From Alphaproteobacteria bacterium (lineage in GTDB: Bacteria; Pseudomonadota; Alphaproteobacteria; UBA6615), in assembly GCA_039980135.1 (NCBI GenBank), contig JBDXCV010000002.1, positions 1-64,000 on the forward strand: 64,000 nucleotides of DNA, read 5' to 3'. This document shows positions 25,883 to 35,859 of this stretch, piece by piece (within the stretch, counting starts at the first letter, position 1; each line of letters starts with the position of its first letter). The notes under the pieces are model-generated. The model saw only the letters and a list, made by a program, of their open reading frames with translations, was not told where the DNA came from and made no database searches. Both the position numbers and the translations under genes were made by a program.

Positions 25883-26635
25883 CTAACCGAAGCTCTGCAC
25901 CAGGCTGCCGGCCACCAGGTACCAGCCATCGACCAGCACGAAGAAGATCAGCTTGAACGGCAGCGAAATCATGATCGGTGGTAGCATCATCATGCCCATC
26001 GACATCAGCACCGACGCGACGACCATGTCGATGATGACGAAGGGCACAAACAGCAGGAAGCCGATCTCGAAGGCGCGGCGCAGCTCGGAAATCATGAAGG
26101 CCGGGATGAGCGCGCGCAGCGGGGTTTCCTCGATGCTGCCCGCCGTCTCGATTTCGGCCATGTCCATGAACAGCCGCAGATCCTGTTCGCGGACATGCTG
26201 CAGCATGAAGTCCCTGATCGGCGCCATCGTTCGGTCGAACGCCTCGCCCTCGGTGATTTCCTCGGCGATCAGCGGCTGAATGCCCTGCTCGTAGGCGGTC
26301 TCCAGGGTCGGCGCCATGACGAAGGCCGTGAGGAACAGCGCCAGGCTGACAAGCACGGTGTTTGGCGGTGTCTGCTGGGTGCCGATGGCCGAACGCAGGA
26401 AGGCGAGCACCACCACGATCCGGGTGAAGCTGGTCACCATCACGATGATCGACGGGGCCAGCGACAGGACCGTGAGCAGGGCGATGAATTGCACGACCCG
26501 CGCGGTCGTCGAGCCGCCATCGCCGAAATCCAGGTTGAAATTCTGGGCCTCGGCGATGCCGATCGAGCCGAGGAAACCGATCCCCAGCGTACCGAGCGCG
26601 ATCGCGTATCGGTTCAGGCCGCGGAACCCGGTCAT
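25883..26635 (-). CDS. fliP: Flagellar export gate protein FliP
   Basis: FliP forms the core of the flagellar type III export gate. The 250-residue protein has an N-terminal signal, four membrane segments and family motifs FTRIVVVLAFLRSAIGTQQTPPNTVL, TEGEAFDRTMAP and FVIIDMVVASVLMSMGMMMLPP. It overlaps fliO by 4 bp (ATGA), and ends GWYLVAGSLVQSFG, the normal FliP ending. Confidence 0.97.
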   Translation of the reverse strand: MTGFRGLNRYAIALGTLGIGFLGSIGIAEAQNFNLDFGDGGSTTARVVQFIALLTVLSLAPSIIVMVTSFTRIVVVLAFLRSAIGTQQTPPNTVLVSLALFLTAFVMAPTLETAYEQGIQPLIAEEITEGEAFDRTMAPIRDFMLQHVREQDLRLFMDMAEIETAGSIEETPLRALIPAFMISELRRAFEIGFLLFVPFVIIDMVVASVLMSMGMMMLPPIMISLPFKLIFFVLVDGWYLVAGSLVQSFG

Positions 26636-26964
26636 GGGGAGGTCCCGCCGGCATCGTTCGCGGCGTCGTTTTGAGTTGCGTCGAGATGGTCGGTGAAGTT
26701 CGCGCCGGGTGTGATCCCGGTCTCGATAACCGTCTCGCTGGTCGGCCCGAGCAGCAGCAAATGCTCGACGCCGTCGCGCCGGATGAGCACGAGGCGGCGC
26801 TTGGCATCGATATGCGACGCCTCGACCACCCCGAGCCGCCCCTTGCCCGCGCCGAGCGTGACCCGGCCCGCGCCATAGCGGCGCAGGATCCAGGCAAGTG
26901 CTGCGATCAGGCCGAGGACGACGACGAGCGCGAGGACGAAACGTAATCCGGAGACCAGATCCAT
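26632..26964 (-). CDS. fliO: Flagellar biosynthesis protein FliO
   Basis: FliO helps FliP assemble. The 110-residue protein has one N-terminal membrane segment (about 8-28) followed by a small cytoplasmic domain with the family sequence LGVVEASHIDAKRRLVLIRRDGVEHLLLLG, and an acidic tail. The ATG at 26964 is listed; a TTG two codons upstream (26970) has a better-placed AAGGG and may be the true start. Translationally coupled to fliP. Confidence 0.9.
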   Translation of the reverse strand: MDLVSGLRFVLALVVVLGLIAALAWILRRYGAGRVTLGAGKGRLGVVEASHIDAKRRLVLIRRDGVEHLLLLGPTSETVIETGITPGANFTDHLDATQNDAANDAGGTSP

Positions 26965-27002
26965 AACCAACTAAACCCTTGGGAAGTAACTAAAAAAGTC
27001 GA

Positions 27003-27353
27003 TTAGGCCGCGTCGTCCGGCGGGGTGTCGGCTTCCGGGATGGAAATGCCGGCGCTGTGACCGGTGCGCGCGGCGGCGTTTTCGGTGCGCGCGAGCTGTT
27101 CGGCGATCTCTGCCTGCTCGGCCTCGATCTCGGCGCGGATCTCGTTGAGCTGGCTCAGGAGAGTCTCGAGCTGTTCGCGGACCAGGGGGATGTCGGCGCG
27201 GGGCAGCTCGACGGCCGCCTTGCAGGTCTCGGCAACCTTCAGGTTGAACGTGTCGAGATCGACATCCTGTCCGTCGCGCATGGCGGCGCGGATATCGTCG
27301 AGGGAGTTTGTCGCGGTATCGAGGTCCTCGCGGACCGCTTCGAGCGTGGGCAT
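27003..27353 (-). CDS. Small helical protein upstream of fliO
   Basis: A 116-residue cytoplasmic protein with a helical N-terminal half and a likely coiled coil (about residues 58-92, rich in Glu, Gln and Leu), then a polar tail. I do not recognise the family. It lies between csrA and fliO on the same strand, so a flagellar role such as a FliT-like or FliH-like accessory is possible. A CtrA-like box lies about 200 bp upstream. Cys near residue 49 is the only cysteine. Confidence 0.65.
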   Translation of the reverse strand: MPTLEAVREDLDTATNSLDDIRAAMRDGQDVDLDTFNLKVAETCKAAVELPRADIPLVREQLETLLSQLNEIRAEIEAEQAEIAEQLARTENAAARTGHSAGISIPEADTPPDDAA

Positions 27354-27549
27354 CGTCTAGGACTCCAGGTCGTTTTGAGAATGGGTGAGGCCAGCCGCAG
27401 GCGCGTGCGCGGTCCGCTGAAACGTGGACCGGCGCGGAACATGAAGGGGCATGACGCCCAGTTGCGCGAAGGGGGTGGCAGGCACGCGTGCTTCTCGTTG
27501 CGTTGTTGAGCGGCCTTCTGCCGCACGCCCAGAGGATCGCGGATTATGC

Positions 27550-27564
27550 TTAAGAAGAGATTAA
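27550..27564. promoter_or_regulatory. CtrA-type box before the fliO/fliP group
   Basis: TTAAGAAGAGATTAA is a perfect TTAA-N7-TTAA. It lies between the csrA stop and the start of the 116-residue gene, about 200 bp from the latter, with no gene on the plus strand nearby. It may drive the 116-residue gene, fliO and fliP. Confidence 0.5.
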
Positions 27565-27588
27565 GGAAGCCGTGCGGCCCGGCGGTCG

Positions 27589-27852
27589 TTACTCGGCGGG
27601 GCCGTCTGTCGTCTTGACGGGCGCTTCTTCGTCCGGCGCATCGGCGGCCTCGCCACCGGCGTTGCCATCCGTGGCGCCTTCGCCCGCCTTTTCGGCCTGG
27701 ATGCGCTCATAGACCTCATGGCGGTAGACCGAGACGTCCTCGGGGAAGGTCAGGCCGAGCTTGATCGATTTCCCGCGCACGTCGACGACGGTCACTTCGA
27801 TGTCGTCGTTGATGATGATGGAATCACCGATTTTGCGCGTCAGATAGAGCAT
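27589..27852 (-). CDS. csrA: Carbon storage regulator CsrA
   Basis: CsrA binds GGA motifs in mRNA leaders and, in many bacteria, controls flagellin translation. The 87-residue protein begins MLYLTRKIGDSIIINDDIEVTVVDVRG and has VYRHEVYERI near residue 42, both family marks. An acidic Ala/Glu/Gly-rich tail of about 30 residues is longer than in the usual 60-residue CsrA. It is divergent from the flgB operon. Confidence 0.95.
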   Translation of the reverse strand: MLYLTRKIGDSIIINDDIEVTVVDVRGKSIKLGLTFPEDVSVYRHEVYERIQAEKAGEGATDGNAGGEAADAPDEEAPVKTTDGPAE

Positions 27853-27941
27853 GTCCCCAACCGGCGTCCCGTTGCGGCCGGTCCTTCATGACCAACGCGG
27901 GTTCGCCGCACCTCCCTGCGGTTTGGCACAGCTTATACCGC

Positions 27942-27957
27942 TTTACCGTTTGTTAAC
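27942..27957 (+). promoter_or_regulatory. CtrA-like site before flgB
   Basis: TTTACCGTTTGTTAAC matches TTAA-N7-TTAAC with one mismatch. It lies about 105 bp upstream of the flgB start and about 90 bp upstream of csrA on the other strand. Confidence 0.5.
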
Positions 27958-28061
27958 AGCGCGCCGTGATACTGGGGCAATCGATAAAGTTTTCGGCAAA
28001 TTTGCCTCTATTTGCGCGTTCGGAACTGCCTGCCCGGCGCGCAATGCCAACGGGACTGCCT

Positions 28062-28475
28062 ATGGATTTCAATAATCTTCCCGTGCTGCAGATGATGACC
28101 AAGAAGATGTCCTGGTTGTCACACCGCACCGAGATCATCTCGCAGAATGTCGCCCATGGCGACACGCCCGGCTTCAATGCCAAGGACCTGAAGCAAGTGA
28201 GTTTTCAGGAACTGGTGCGCAAGGAATCGAACCAGAACGGGTTCCCGCCGAACCGCACCCACGGAACCCATTTGGTCGGGATGTCGGCGCGCACGCCGTT
28301 TGCCACGGAGGAGGCGCCCGATGTGTATGAACGGACTCTCGACAAGAATGACGTCAGCATCGAACAGCAGCTGACCAAGCTGGGCGAGACCCAGATGGCC
28401 TACCAGACCACGCTCAATCTGTATCGCAAGCATCTGGATTTGCTCCGCACGGCGCTCACCCGACCGGGCCGCTAG
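28062..28475 (+). CDS. flgB: Flagellar proximal rod protein FlgB
   Basis: A 137-residue proximal rod subunit when started at MDFNNLPVLQMMTKKMSWLSHR. That start is preferred because CGGGA lies upstream and the length fits; upstream ATG codons (28044, 27966) have no ribosome site. The rod motif IISQNVAHGDTPGFNAKDL is near residue 25 and the ending YRKHLDLLRTAL is typical. First gene of flgB-flgC-fliE-fliQ-fliR-flhB. Confidence 0.93.
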   Translation: MDFNNLPVLQMMTKKMSWLSHRTEIISQNVAHGDTPGFNAKDLKQVSFQELVRKESNQNGFPPNRTHGTHLVGMSARTPFATEEAPDVYERTLDKNDVSIEQQLTKLGETQMAYQTTLNLYRKHLDLLRTALTRPGR

Positions 28476-28513
28476 GCGCATGGCAATCAACTCCGGAACG
28501 AGGATCGCCGCCC

Positions 28514-28924
28514 ATGTCTGATCTCAACAAGGCCATGCAGATCGCCGCATCGGGTATGCTCGCCCAGAATGTGCGTGTCCGCATCATTTCCCAGAACATC
28601 GCCAACGTCGACAGCCTGGCGACCAGCCCCAACCAGCTGCCCTACCAGCGCCAGACCGTCAGTTTCCGCAATGTGTTCGACCGGACGCTGGACACGCACA
28701 AGGTCGCGGTGCACGACATCGGCGTCGACAATTCCGAATTCAGCCGCCGGTTCGAGCCGGGCCATCCGGCCGCGGACGACACCGGCTATGTGCTGCTGCC
28801 GAACGTCAAGACGATGATCGAGATGGTCGATCTGCGCGCCGCGCAGCGCAGTTACCAGGCCAACCTCCGGGTCGTCGATGTGGCCCGCACGATGGTGTCG
28901 CGCACCCTGGAGCTGCTCCAGTAA
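28514..28924 (+). CDS. flgC: Flagellar proximal rod protein FlgC
   Basis: A 136-residue rod protein with N-terminal MQIAASGMLAQNVRVRIISQNIANVDS and C-terminal MIEMVDLRAAQRSYQANLRVVDVARTM, both FlgC marks. It lies 38 bp after flgB with GAACGAGG upstream of the start, and 62 bp before fliE. Confidence 0.96.
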   Translation: MSDLNKAMQIAASGMLAQNVRVRIISQNIANVDSLATSPNQLPYQRQTVSFRNVFDRTLDTHKVAVHDIGVDNSEFSRRFEPGHPAADDTGYVLLPNVKTMIEMVDLRAAQRSYQANLRVVDVARTMVSRTLELLQ

Positions 28925-28986
28925 CCAACCCCGCACCCCTTCCATCCAACCACTAGCCGGCGAACCCTTGCCACGGGAGTTCTCGC

Positions 28987-29292
28987 ATGACTGCCAACCT
29001 CACCAGCGCCATCGGCGCATACACCAATGCCGCACGCGGCGGCGCCGGGATCGAACCCCGGCCCCAGCAAGCCGGAGAGAGTTTCTCCGACCTGGTCCAG
29101 TCCGCCGCCGAAGGCGCACTGCAATCGGGCCTACGGGCCGAGGCCGTGACCCTCGAGGCGATCGACGGCAGCGCCGAGGTCTCGGAGGTGGTGACCGCCA
29201 TCGCCGATGCCGAAATCGCGCTGCAGACCGTCGTTGCGATGCGCGATCAGGTCGTCGCGGCCTATCAGGAAATTCTCCGCATGCCGATCTGA
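28987..29292 (+). CDS. fliE: Flagellar hook-basal body protein FliE
   Basis: FliE links the MS-ring/export gate to the rod. This 101-residue protein has the family core SFSDLVQSAAEGAL and ends VVTAIADAEIALQTVVAMRDQVVAAYQEILRMPI (conserved FliE ending). CGGGAG precedes the ATG. Located between flgC and fliQ as expected. Confidence 0.95.
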   Translation: MTANLTSAIGAYTNAARGGAGIEPRPQQAGESFSDLVQSAAEGALQSGLRAEAVTLEAIDGSAEVSEVVTAIADAEIALQTVVAMRDQVVAAYQEILRMPI

Positions 29293-29349
29293 CGATCGGA
29301 CTTTCGTTTCCCGTTTTTACGGCCACCATCTCCGGCAGAAGGCTCCTCG

Positions 29350-29616
29350 ATGGATACCGCCACCGTTCTCGACATTTCGCGTGAAGCCGTGATCGTGCTT
29401 CTGAAATTGTCGGCCCCGCTGATGATCACCGCCCTGGTCGTCGGTCTGATTGTCTCGCTGTTTCAGGCGCTGACCCAGATCCAGGAAATGACGCTCGCCT
29501 TCGTGCCGAAGATCCTCGTGATTTTCGTCTCGCTGCTGGTCTTCCTGCCGTTCATGATCACGACCCTGATAACCTTCACCGAAGGACTGGCCGACCGGAT
29601 CATCGGCCTTGGCTGA
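29350..29616 (+). CDS. fliQ: Flagellar export gate protein FliQ
   Basis: An 88-residue membrane protein with two membrane segments (about 15-38 and 50-75). It shows VVGLIVSLFQALTQIQEMTLAFVPKI, the family signature. Part of the FliPQR gate. It precedes fliR by 14 bp. Confidence 0.97.
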   Translation: MDTATVLDISREAVIVLLKLSAPLMITALVVGLIVSLFQALTQIQEMTLAFVPKILVIFVSLLVFLPFMITTLITFTEGLADRIIGLG

Positions 29617-29630
29617 CGGGCAGCACGTTC

Positions 29631-30395
29631 ATGCTTGAAGGTCTGCTGGTCACCGATGTCTATCTGTTCATGATGATCTTCGCGCGCCTCGGCAGCGCGC
29701 TGATGCTGCTGCCGGGATTCGGTGAGGTCAGCGTGCCGGTGCGGGTCCGCCTGATTGTCGCGCTCACCGTGACCTTCCTGGTTTTCCCGATCGTCTCGTC
29801 CACCATCCCCGCGACCCCGCCGATCCTGTCGGAACTGTTTCTTCTGTTGGGCGGCGAGATACTGATCGGGATCGCAATCGGCGCCATTGCCCGGCTTCTG
29901 CTGTCGATGTTGCAGGTCGGCGGCACGATCATCGCGTTCAACTCGGGCCTTGCCAGCGCCCAGCTCTTCGATCCCACGGCCGGTCAGCAGGGTGCGATCA
30001 CGGGGGCCTTCCTGGCCACCATCGGCGTGACCCTGCTGTTCGTCACCAACATGCACCATGTGATGCTGATGGGGCTGGTCGACAGCTATGTACTCTTCGT
30101 GCCGGGGCAGGGCTTCCCCGTCGGGGACTTCTCGGACATGGCCGCGCGGGTGGTGGCGGACAGTTTCCGGCTCGGCCTGCAGATCGCACTTCCGGTGCTG
30201 GTCGTCGGCATGCTGATCTATGTCTCGATGGGCCTGATGGCCCGGCTGATGCCGCAGATCCAGGTCTTCTTTATCGCCCTGCCGCTGCAGATCCTCGTCG
30301 GGTTTTCCATTCTCTCGATCACGCTGGGCGTCAGCATGATCGTGTTCCTCGATCATTTCGAGACCGTCATGGGCGGTTTCCTGCGGTCGTCATAG
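29631..30395 (+). CDS. fliR: Flagellar export gate protein FliR
   Basis: A 254-residue membrane protein with about six membrane segments. Family motifs include FARLGSALMLLPGFGEVSVPVRVRL, GGEILIGIAIG and LQVGGTIIAFNSGLASAQLFDP. It completes the FliPQR gate with FliP encoded in the divergent cluster. The start lacks a strong ribosome site and may depend on read-through from fliQ; flhB follows after 9 bp. Confidence 0.96.
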   Translation: MLEGLLVTDVYLFMMIFARLGSALMLLPGFGEVSVPVRVRLIVALTVTFLVFPIVSSTIPATPPILSELFLLLGGEILIGIAIGAIARLLLSMLQVGGTIIAFNSGLASAQLFDPTAGQQGAITGAFLATIGVTLLFVTNMHHVMLMGLVDSYVLFVPGQGFPVGDFSDMAARVVADSFRLGLQIALPVLVVGMLIYVSMGLMARLMPQIQVFFIALPLQILVGFSILSITLGVSMIVFLDHFETVMGGFLRSS

Positions 30396-30404
30396 GGGGC
30401 GTCG

Positions 30405-31523
30405 ATGGCCGATCAGGATCAGGACGACGCGCAAAAAACAGAAGAGCCGACCGCCAAGCGTCTGCAGGATGCCCGCAAGAAGGGCAATGTGGCCCAGTCG
30501 CGCGAGATCACGAACTGGTTCGTGCTGTTGTCGGGCACCATGGCGGTCGGGCTCTTTCTGCCGTCGACCGGCAGCGCGATGATCCGCGACCTGCGGCGTT
30601 TCATCGAGCGGCCGCATGATATCGCATTCGGCCAGGAATCCCTGGGACTGCTGCTGACCGAAGTCGCGTCGGGGGTCGCGCTGGCGATTGCCTTCCCGAT
30701 GCTGCTGTTCGTGCTGGCGGCGATCGCCGCGCCGCTTGTGCAGCACGGCATCATATATGCGCCCGAGAAGCTGAAGCCGAGCCTCGAGAAAATATCCCCG
30801 ATCAAGGGTCTGAAGCGCATGTTCTCGCTGCGCTCGGTGACCGAACTGGTCAAGGGTCTGTTCAAGATCGCCATGGTGGCCGCGGTCGCGGCGGCGGTGA
30901 TCATCCCCGAACTCGAGGAGATACCGCATATCCCGGTCATGGATCTGCGCACGGTCCTGGAGCTTCTGTTCAAGCTGGGGGTGAAGATTTTCGGCGGCGT
31001 CGTGATTGTGCTGACGGCGCTGGCCCTGATCGACTTCATGTATCAGATATTCGACCATCGCAAAAAACTGCGCATGACCCGCCAGGAAGTGCGCGACGAG
31101 GCGAAGCAGGCCGAGGGTGACCCGCACGTCAAGGCGCGGCTGCGCCAGATACGCATGGAACGCTCGCGCCAACGCATGATGCAGGCGGTGCCGACGGCGG
31201 ATGTGGTGATCACCAACCCGACCCATTATGCCGTGGCACTTTCTTATGATCAGGAGATGATGGCGGCGCCGAAGGTCGTGGCGAAGGGCGTGGACGCGGT
31301 GGCGTTCCGGATTCGCGAGACCGCCGAGGAACATGACGTGCCGGTCTTCGAGAACCCGCCGCTCGCGCGGGGTCTTTTCGCCTCGGTAGAGATCGACGAG
31401 TTCATCCAGCCCGAACATTTCAAGGCGGTCGCCGAGATCATTGCGTTCGTGATGGGAATCTCGAAGGTACGCCCCAAACCGTTGCGCGACGGTGACCTGA
31501 CTCTTCCCGGCGATGCGGATTGA
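30405..31523 (+). CDS. flhB: Flagellar export switch protein FlhB
   Basis: FlhB switches export from hook to filament proteins by autocleavage. The 372-residue protein begins with the typical EEPTAKRLQDARKKGNVAQSREI stretch (about residues 14-36), has four membrane segments and a cytoplasmic domain with the cleavage motif NPTH (in VITNPTHYAVAL, about residue 271). Last structural gene of the flgB operon; cckA follows after about 55 bp. Confidence 0.97.
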   Translation: MADQDQDDAQKTEEPTAKRLQDARKKGNVAQSREITNWFVLLSGTMAVGLFLPSTGSAMIRDLRRFIERPHDIAFGQESLGLLLTEVASGVALAIAFPMLLFVLAAIAAPLVQHGIIYAPEKLKPSLEKISPIKGLKRMFSLRSVTELVKGLFKIAMVAAVAAAVIIPELEEIPHIPVMDLRTVLELLFKLGVKIFGGVVIVLTALALIDFMYQIFDHRKKLRMTRQEVRDEAKQAEGDPHVKARLRQIRMERSRQRMMQAVPTADVVITNPTHYAVALSYDQEMMAAPKVVAKGVDAVAFRIRETAEEHDVPVFENPPLARGLFASVEIDEFIQPEHFKAVAEIIAFVMGISKVRPKPLRDGDLTLPGDAD

Positions 31524-31578
31524 TCGGGATTGATACCGCCGGTGCTTGGCGGACGCGGCGGCAACGGGCTATGAGTTG

Positions 31579-34182
31579 ATGGATGAGGGAACGCAAGCCC
31601 GGCTGAAAGCGGCCCGGGCAGGCCCGGCGATGGGAGCGGTGATGGGAGCGGCGAAGCCGACAGCGGAGCGCAGCACTAAAAGCGCGGACTCGGGTTCGAC
31701 CGAGGATTCACTGCTGATCGGCACGGTCGCGGCGATCTTCGCGGTGTCGCTGGCCGGAATCGGCGTATTCGCATGGCTCGGCCCCACCAACGAACAACTC
31801 GCTGTCGCGATCGGCGCGATTGTCCTCGTCAAGGTGACGGGTCTCATTGGCCTGTGGGTGATGATCCGGCGCCAGCGCCGCCTGGTGCGCAATTCGGCCA
31901 TCTGGAGCGCGGTCGGCAACGTGCTGCCCTTTCCCTGTTGCATCGTCGACCCGAACGGCCGCGCCGTGTTTTCGAACGCCGGCTACAAGTCCATGTTTCC
32001 GGATTCCGATCACGCCCCCCTGGCCCGGCTGGGGGAACGGATTGGCGGCGGCCTTGAAACCTCCGAACGGCTCGGACGCCTGACATCGGCGGTGGCGAAC
32101 AACGTGCCGATGACCGATGAGATACAGATATCCGACACGGGCGACGGGATCACATGGTTGCGGATGTCCGCCTACCCGCTGGCCGACGTGCCGGGTGCGG
32201 CGCTCTGGGCCGTCGAGGATATCAGCGCGCGTCGGCGGATGGAGCAGACCATCCATGACGAGCAGGCGAAGCTTGTCGATTTCCTCGAGCATGCGCCGAT
32301 CGGCTTCTATTCCGTCGACCAGGACGGCCGGTTCTTGTTTGTGAACAACGCTCTCGCGACATGGCTCGGATACACGACCGAAGAAATGCTGGCGGGGGAG
32401 ATGCACCTGCATGATTTCCTGTCGACGCGGCCGTCTCCCGAGGTGCCGGCCTTCCGTCCAAGCCTGCTGGCGCCGGACGAAACCGTGACCGGCGGGTACG
32501 AAATTTCGCTGACGGCCCGCGATGGCCGGGCGATACAGGTCTATATCGGGCAGACGGAAGTCCGCACCGATGAGGGTGAGGTGCGCACCCGTTCGGTTGT
32601 GCGCGACCTGACACCCGAACGCGAATGGGAACAGGCGCTACGCCGCTCCGAACAGCGCTTTGCCCGATTCTTCGAAGATGCGCCCGTCGGCATTGTGCTG
32701 CTCGACGCGGAAGGCCGGGTGACGGAATCCAACCGGGCGTGGCGTACCCTGGTGGCGCCGGTGGAACAGAAGCTGCTCGGCCGGCCGATCCGCGACTTCG
32801 TGGCGTCGGAGGATGACGGCAAGGTCACGACGTGGCTCGACCGGGTGATGTCCGATGCGGACCTGACCGCGCCCATGGACGTGCGGCTGCGGACGGCCAA
32901 CGATGCCGGGGTCAGCCGGATCGCGACCATGTATGTCAGCCGCATGGATGATGGTCAGGGCGGTGTTTACGGGCTGATCGTGCATTTTCTCGAGACCACG
33001 GAGCAACGCTCGCTGGAAGAGCAGTTTGCGCAGGGCCAGAAGATGCAGGCGGTCGGACAACTGGCCGGCGGTATCGCCCATGACTTTAACAATCTGCTGA
33101 CCGCGATGATCGGGTTCTGCGACCTGCTCCTGCTGCGCCACAGCCCGGGCGACCAGTCGTTCGGCGACATCATGCAGATCAAGCAGAACGCCAATCGTGC
33201 CGCCCGACTGGTTCGCCAGTTGCTGGCCTTCTCGCGTCAGCAGACCCTGCAGCCCCGCATTTTGTCGATGACCGATGTGCTCGGGGATCTGGCGAACCTG
33301 TTGCGCCGCCTGATCGGTGCGAATATCCGGCTGAACATGGTGCACGGGCGCGATCTTTCGCTGGTGCGGGCCGATCAGGGGCAGGTCGAACAGGTCATCA
33401 TCAACCTGGCGGTGAATGCCCGCGACGCGATGACCGAGGGCGGCGAACTCACCATCGAGACCGGCAACCAGACCTTCATCACCAGCCAGCGCCGGGGTGG
33501 CGAGACCGTGCCGCCTGGCGACTATGTGTCGGTCAGGGTCGTGGATACCGGGGTCGGAATCCCGAAGGAGAATCTCGAGCATATTTTCGAGCCCTTCTTT
33601 ACCACCAAGGAAGTCGGGGCCGGGACGGGGCTGGGGCTGTCCACGGTCTATGGCATCGTCAAGCAGACCGGCGGCTATGTTCTGGTGGATTCCGATACGG
33701 GTGCGGGCACGTCGTTCACGATTTACCTGCCGGCGCATGCGCAGGAAGCGGGTGCGGCGGAGAAGGCCGAGGCGGCGGATTCCCCGAGCGCGGCGGACAC
33801 CACCGGCGCCGGCACGGTGCTGGTGGTCGAGGATGAGGATGCCGTGCGGCTGTTTTCGGCGCGCGCGCTCCGCGCCAAGGGATACAAGGTCCTGGAGGCG
33901 CGTACCGGGGAGGCGGCGATGGAGCTGATGGGGGTTGTCGCGGAGCCGATCGACCTTCTCATTACGGACGCGGTGATGCCGGAAATGGACGGCCCGACCC
34001 TGATCAAGAATGTGCGTGAAGAGAAGCCCGAAATGCCGGTCATCTGTATCTCGGGCTATGCCGAGGAAACCTTCCGGAACCGGCTCGGCGAGGATCAGGA
34101 TATCCATTTCCTGCCCAAGCCGTTCTCGCTCGCCCAGCTGGCCGGCAAGGTGAAGGAAGTGATGGACCGGGTGCCGGCCTAG
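31579..34182 (+). CDS. cckA: CckA-type hybrid histidine kinase
   Basis: A membrane-bound hybrid kinase of 867 residues (ATG at 31579; a TTG start at 31546 would add 11). It has two membrane segments (about 40-95), three PAS-like domains (about 110-225, 235-350, 360-480), a HisKA domain with phospho-acceptor His501 (GGIAHDFNN), a HATPase with N-box [10 protein letters not shown] and G-boxes DTGVGIP and [13 protein letters not shown], and a C-terminal receiver with Asp797 ([13 protein letters not shown]). The receiver end [17 protein letters not shown] is typical of CckA, which feeds ChpT and CtrA. Its place right after flhB is common in alphaproteobacteria and fits the CtrA-like boxes in this window. 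Confidence 0.88.
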   Translation: MDEGTQARLKAARAGPAMGAVMGAAKPTAERSTKSADSGSTEDSLLIGTVAAIFAVSLAGIGVFAWLGPTNEQLAVAIGAIVLVKVTGLIGLWVMIRRQRRLVRNSAIWSAVGNVLPFPCCIVDPNGRAVFSNAGYKSMFPDSDHAPLARLGERIGGGLETSERLGRLTSAVANNVPMTDEIQISDTGDGITWLRMSAYPLADVPGAALWAVEDISARRRMEQTIHDEQAKLVDFLEHAPIGFYSVDQDGRFLFVNNALATWLGYTTEEMLAGEMHLHDFLSTRPSPEVPAFRPSLLAPDETVTGGYEISLTARDGRAIQVYIGQTEVRTDEGEVRTRSVVRDLTPEREWEQALRRSEQRFARFFEDAPVGIVLLDAEGRVTESNRAWRTLVAPVEQKLLGRPIRDFVASEDDGKVTTWLDRVMSDADLTAPMDVRLRTANDAGVSRIATMYVSRMDDGQGGVYGLIVHFLETTEQRSLEEQFAQGQKMQAVGQLAGGIAHDFNNLLTAMIGFCDLLLLRHSPGDQSFGDIMQIKQNANRAARLVRQLLAFSRQQTLQPRILSMTDVLGDLANLLRRLIGANIRLNMVHGRDLSLVRADQGQVEQVIINLAVNARDAMTEGGELTIETGNQTFITSQRRGGETVPPGDYVSVRVVDTGVGIPKENLEHIFEPFFTTKEVGAGTGLGLSTVYGIVKQTGGYVLVDSDTGAGTSFTIYLPAHAQEAGAAEKAEAADSPSAADTTGAGTVLVVEDEDAVRLFSARALRAKGYKVLEARTGEAAMELMGVVAEPIDLLITDAVMPEMDGPTLIKNVREEKPEMPVICISGYAEETFRNRLGEDQDIHFLPKPFSLAQLAGKVKEVMDRVPA

Positions 34183-34290
34183 GTGGCCCGTCCGGGGTGG
34201 CGACTCCGGCGCGTGCCCTATAGTCGATTCTCCAGTCGCGAATGTCGTGATATCGTGCAAATAGCCCGAAATACCGGCGCTCACGCATGA

Positions 34291-34305
34291 GAACAAAAAA
34301 AGAAC
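34291..34305 (+). promoter_or_regulatory. SOS (LexA) box of recA
   Basis: GAACAAAAAAAGAAC is a perfect GAAC-N7-GAAC direct repeat, the alphaproteobacterial LexA site (GTTC-N7-GTTC on the other strand). It lies about 130 bp upstream of the recA start. A third GAAC at 34316 is out of phase. Confidence 0.88.
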
Positions 34306-34432
34306 TTTACAACCAGAACAAAGCAAGTACATTTACGCTCTGAACCGCGATATCGGGTTGTAGTCCCGCGCGGTGCCGCAGGAACCAGCGGGATCCCGGT
34401 GGGGATCTCCAGAGGAAACGGAGGAGCGATCC

Positions 34433-35581
<1,149 letters not shown>

Positions 35582-35629
35582 GCAGGCGTCCCGCAACGAA
35601 TGGTCGCCCACTTGGTGATTGCGAAAAAC

Positions 35630-35660
35630 GGCCTCTCCCGGCGACGGGAGGGGCCTTTTT
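35630..35660 (+). terminator. Rho-independent terminator of recA
   Basis: An 11-bp imperfect stem GGCCTCTCCCG / CGGGAGGGGCC with loop GCGA, followed by TTTTT. It lies about 50 bp after the recA stop; preceding AAAAA makes it potentially bidirectional. Confidence 0.92.
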
Positions 35661-35859
35661 CGTCTCACTGTGTGTGACAGGATGTCGGTCACGCCCGGTC
35701 TGCGTGACACGACTTCCATAGATTGTGTTTCGGGCTTGGCGATTAATCCGACGCGGACATCTGTTTGCAGGTCCGTGACAGTTGGCGTGGTAGCCTCGAC
35801 AGGCATTCGGGCGCACGGTAAAACCGCCCCCGCACCTCGTTTTGACCGGCCCGGCAGAT

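Noticed and set aside
27924-27939. TGGCAC on the plus strand before flgB as a sigma-54 -24 element
   Set aside because: No TTGC follows at the correct distance; the CtrA-like site explains this promoter region better.
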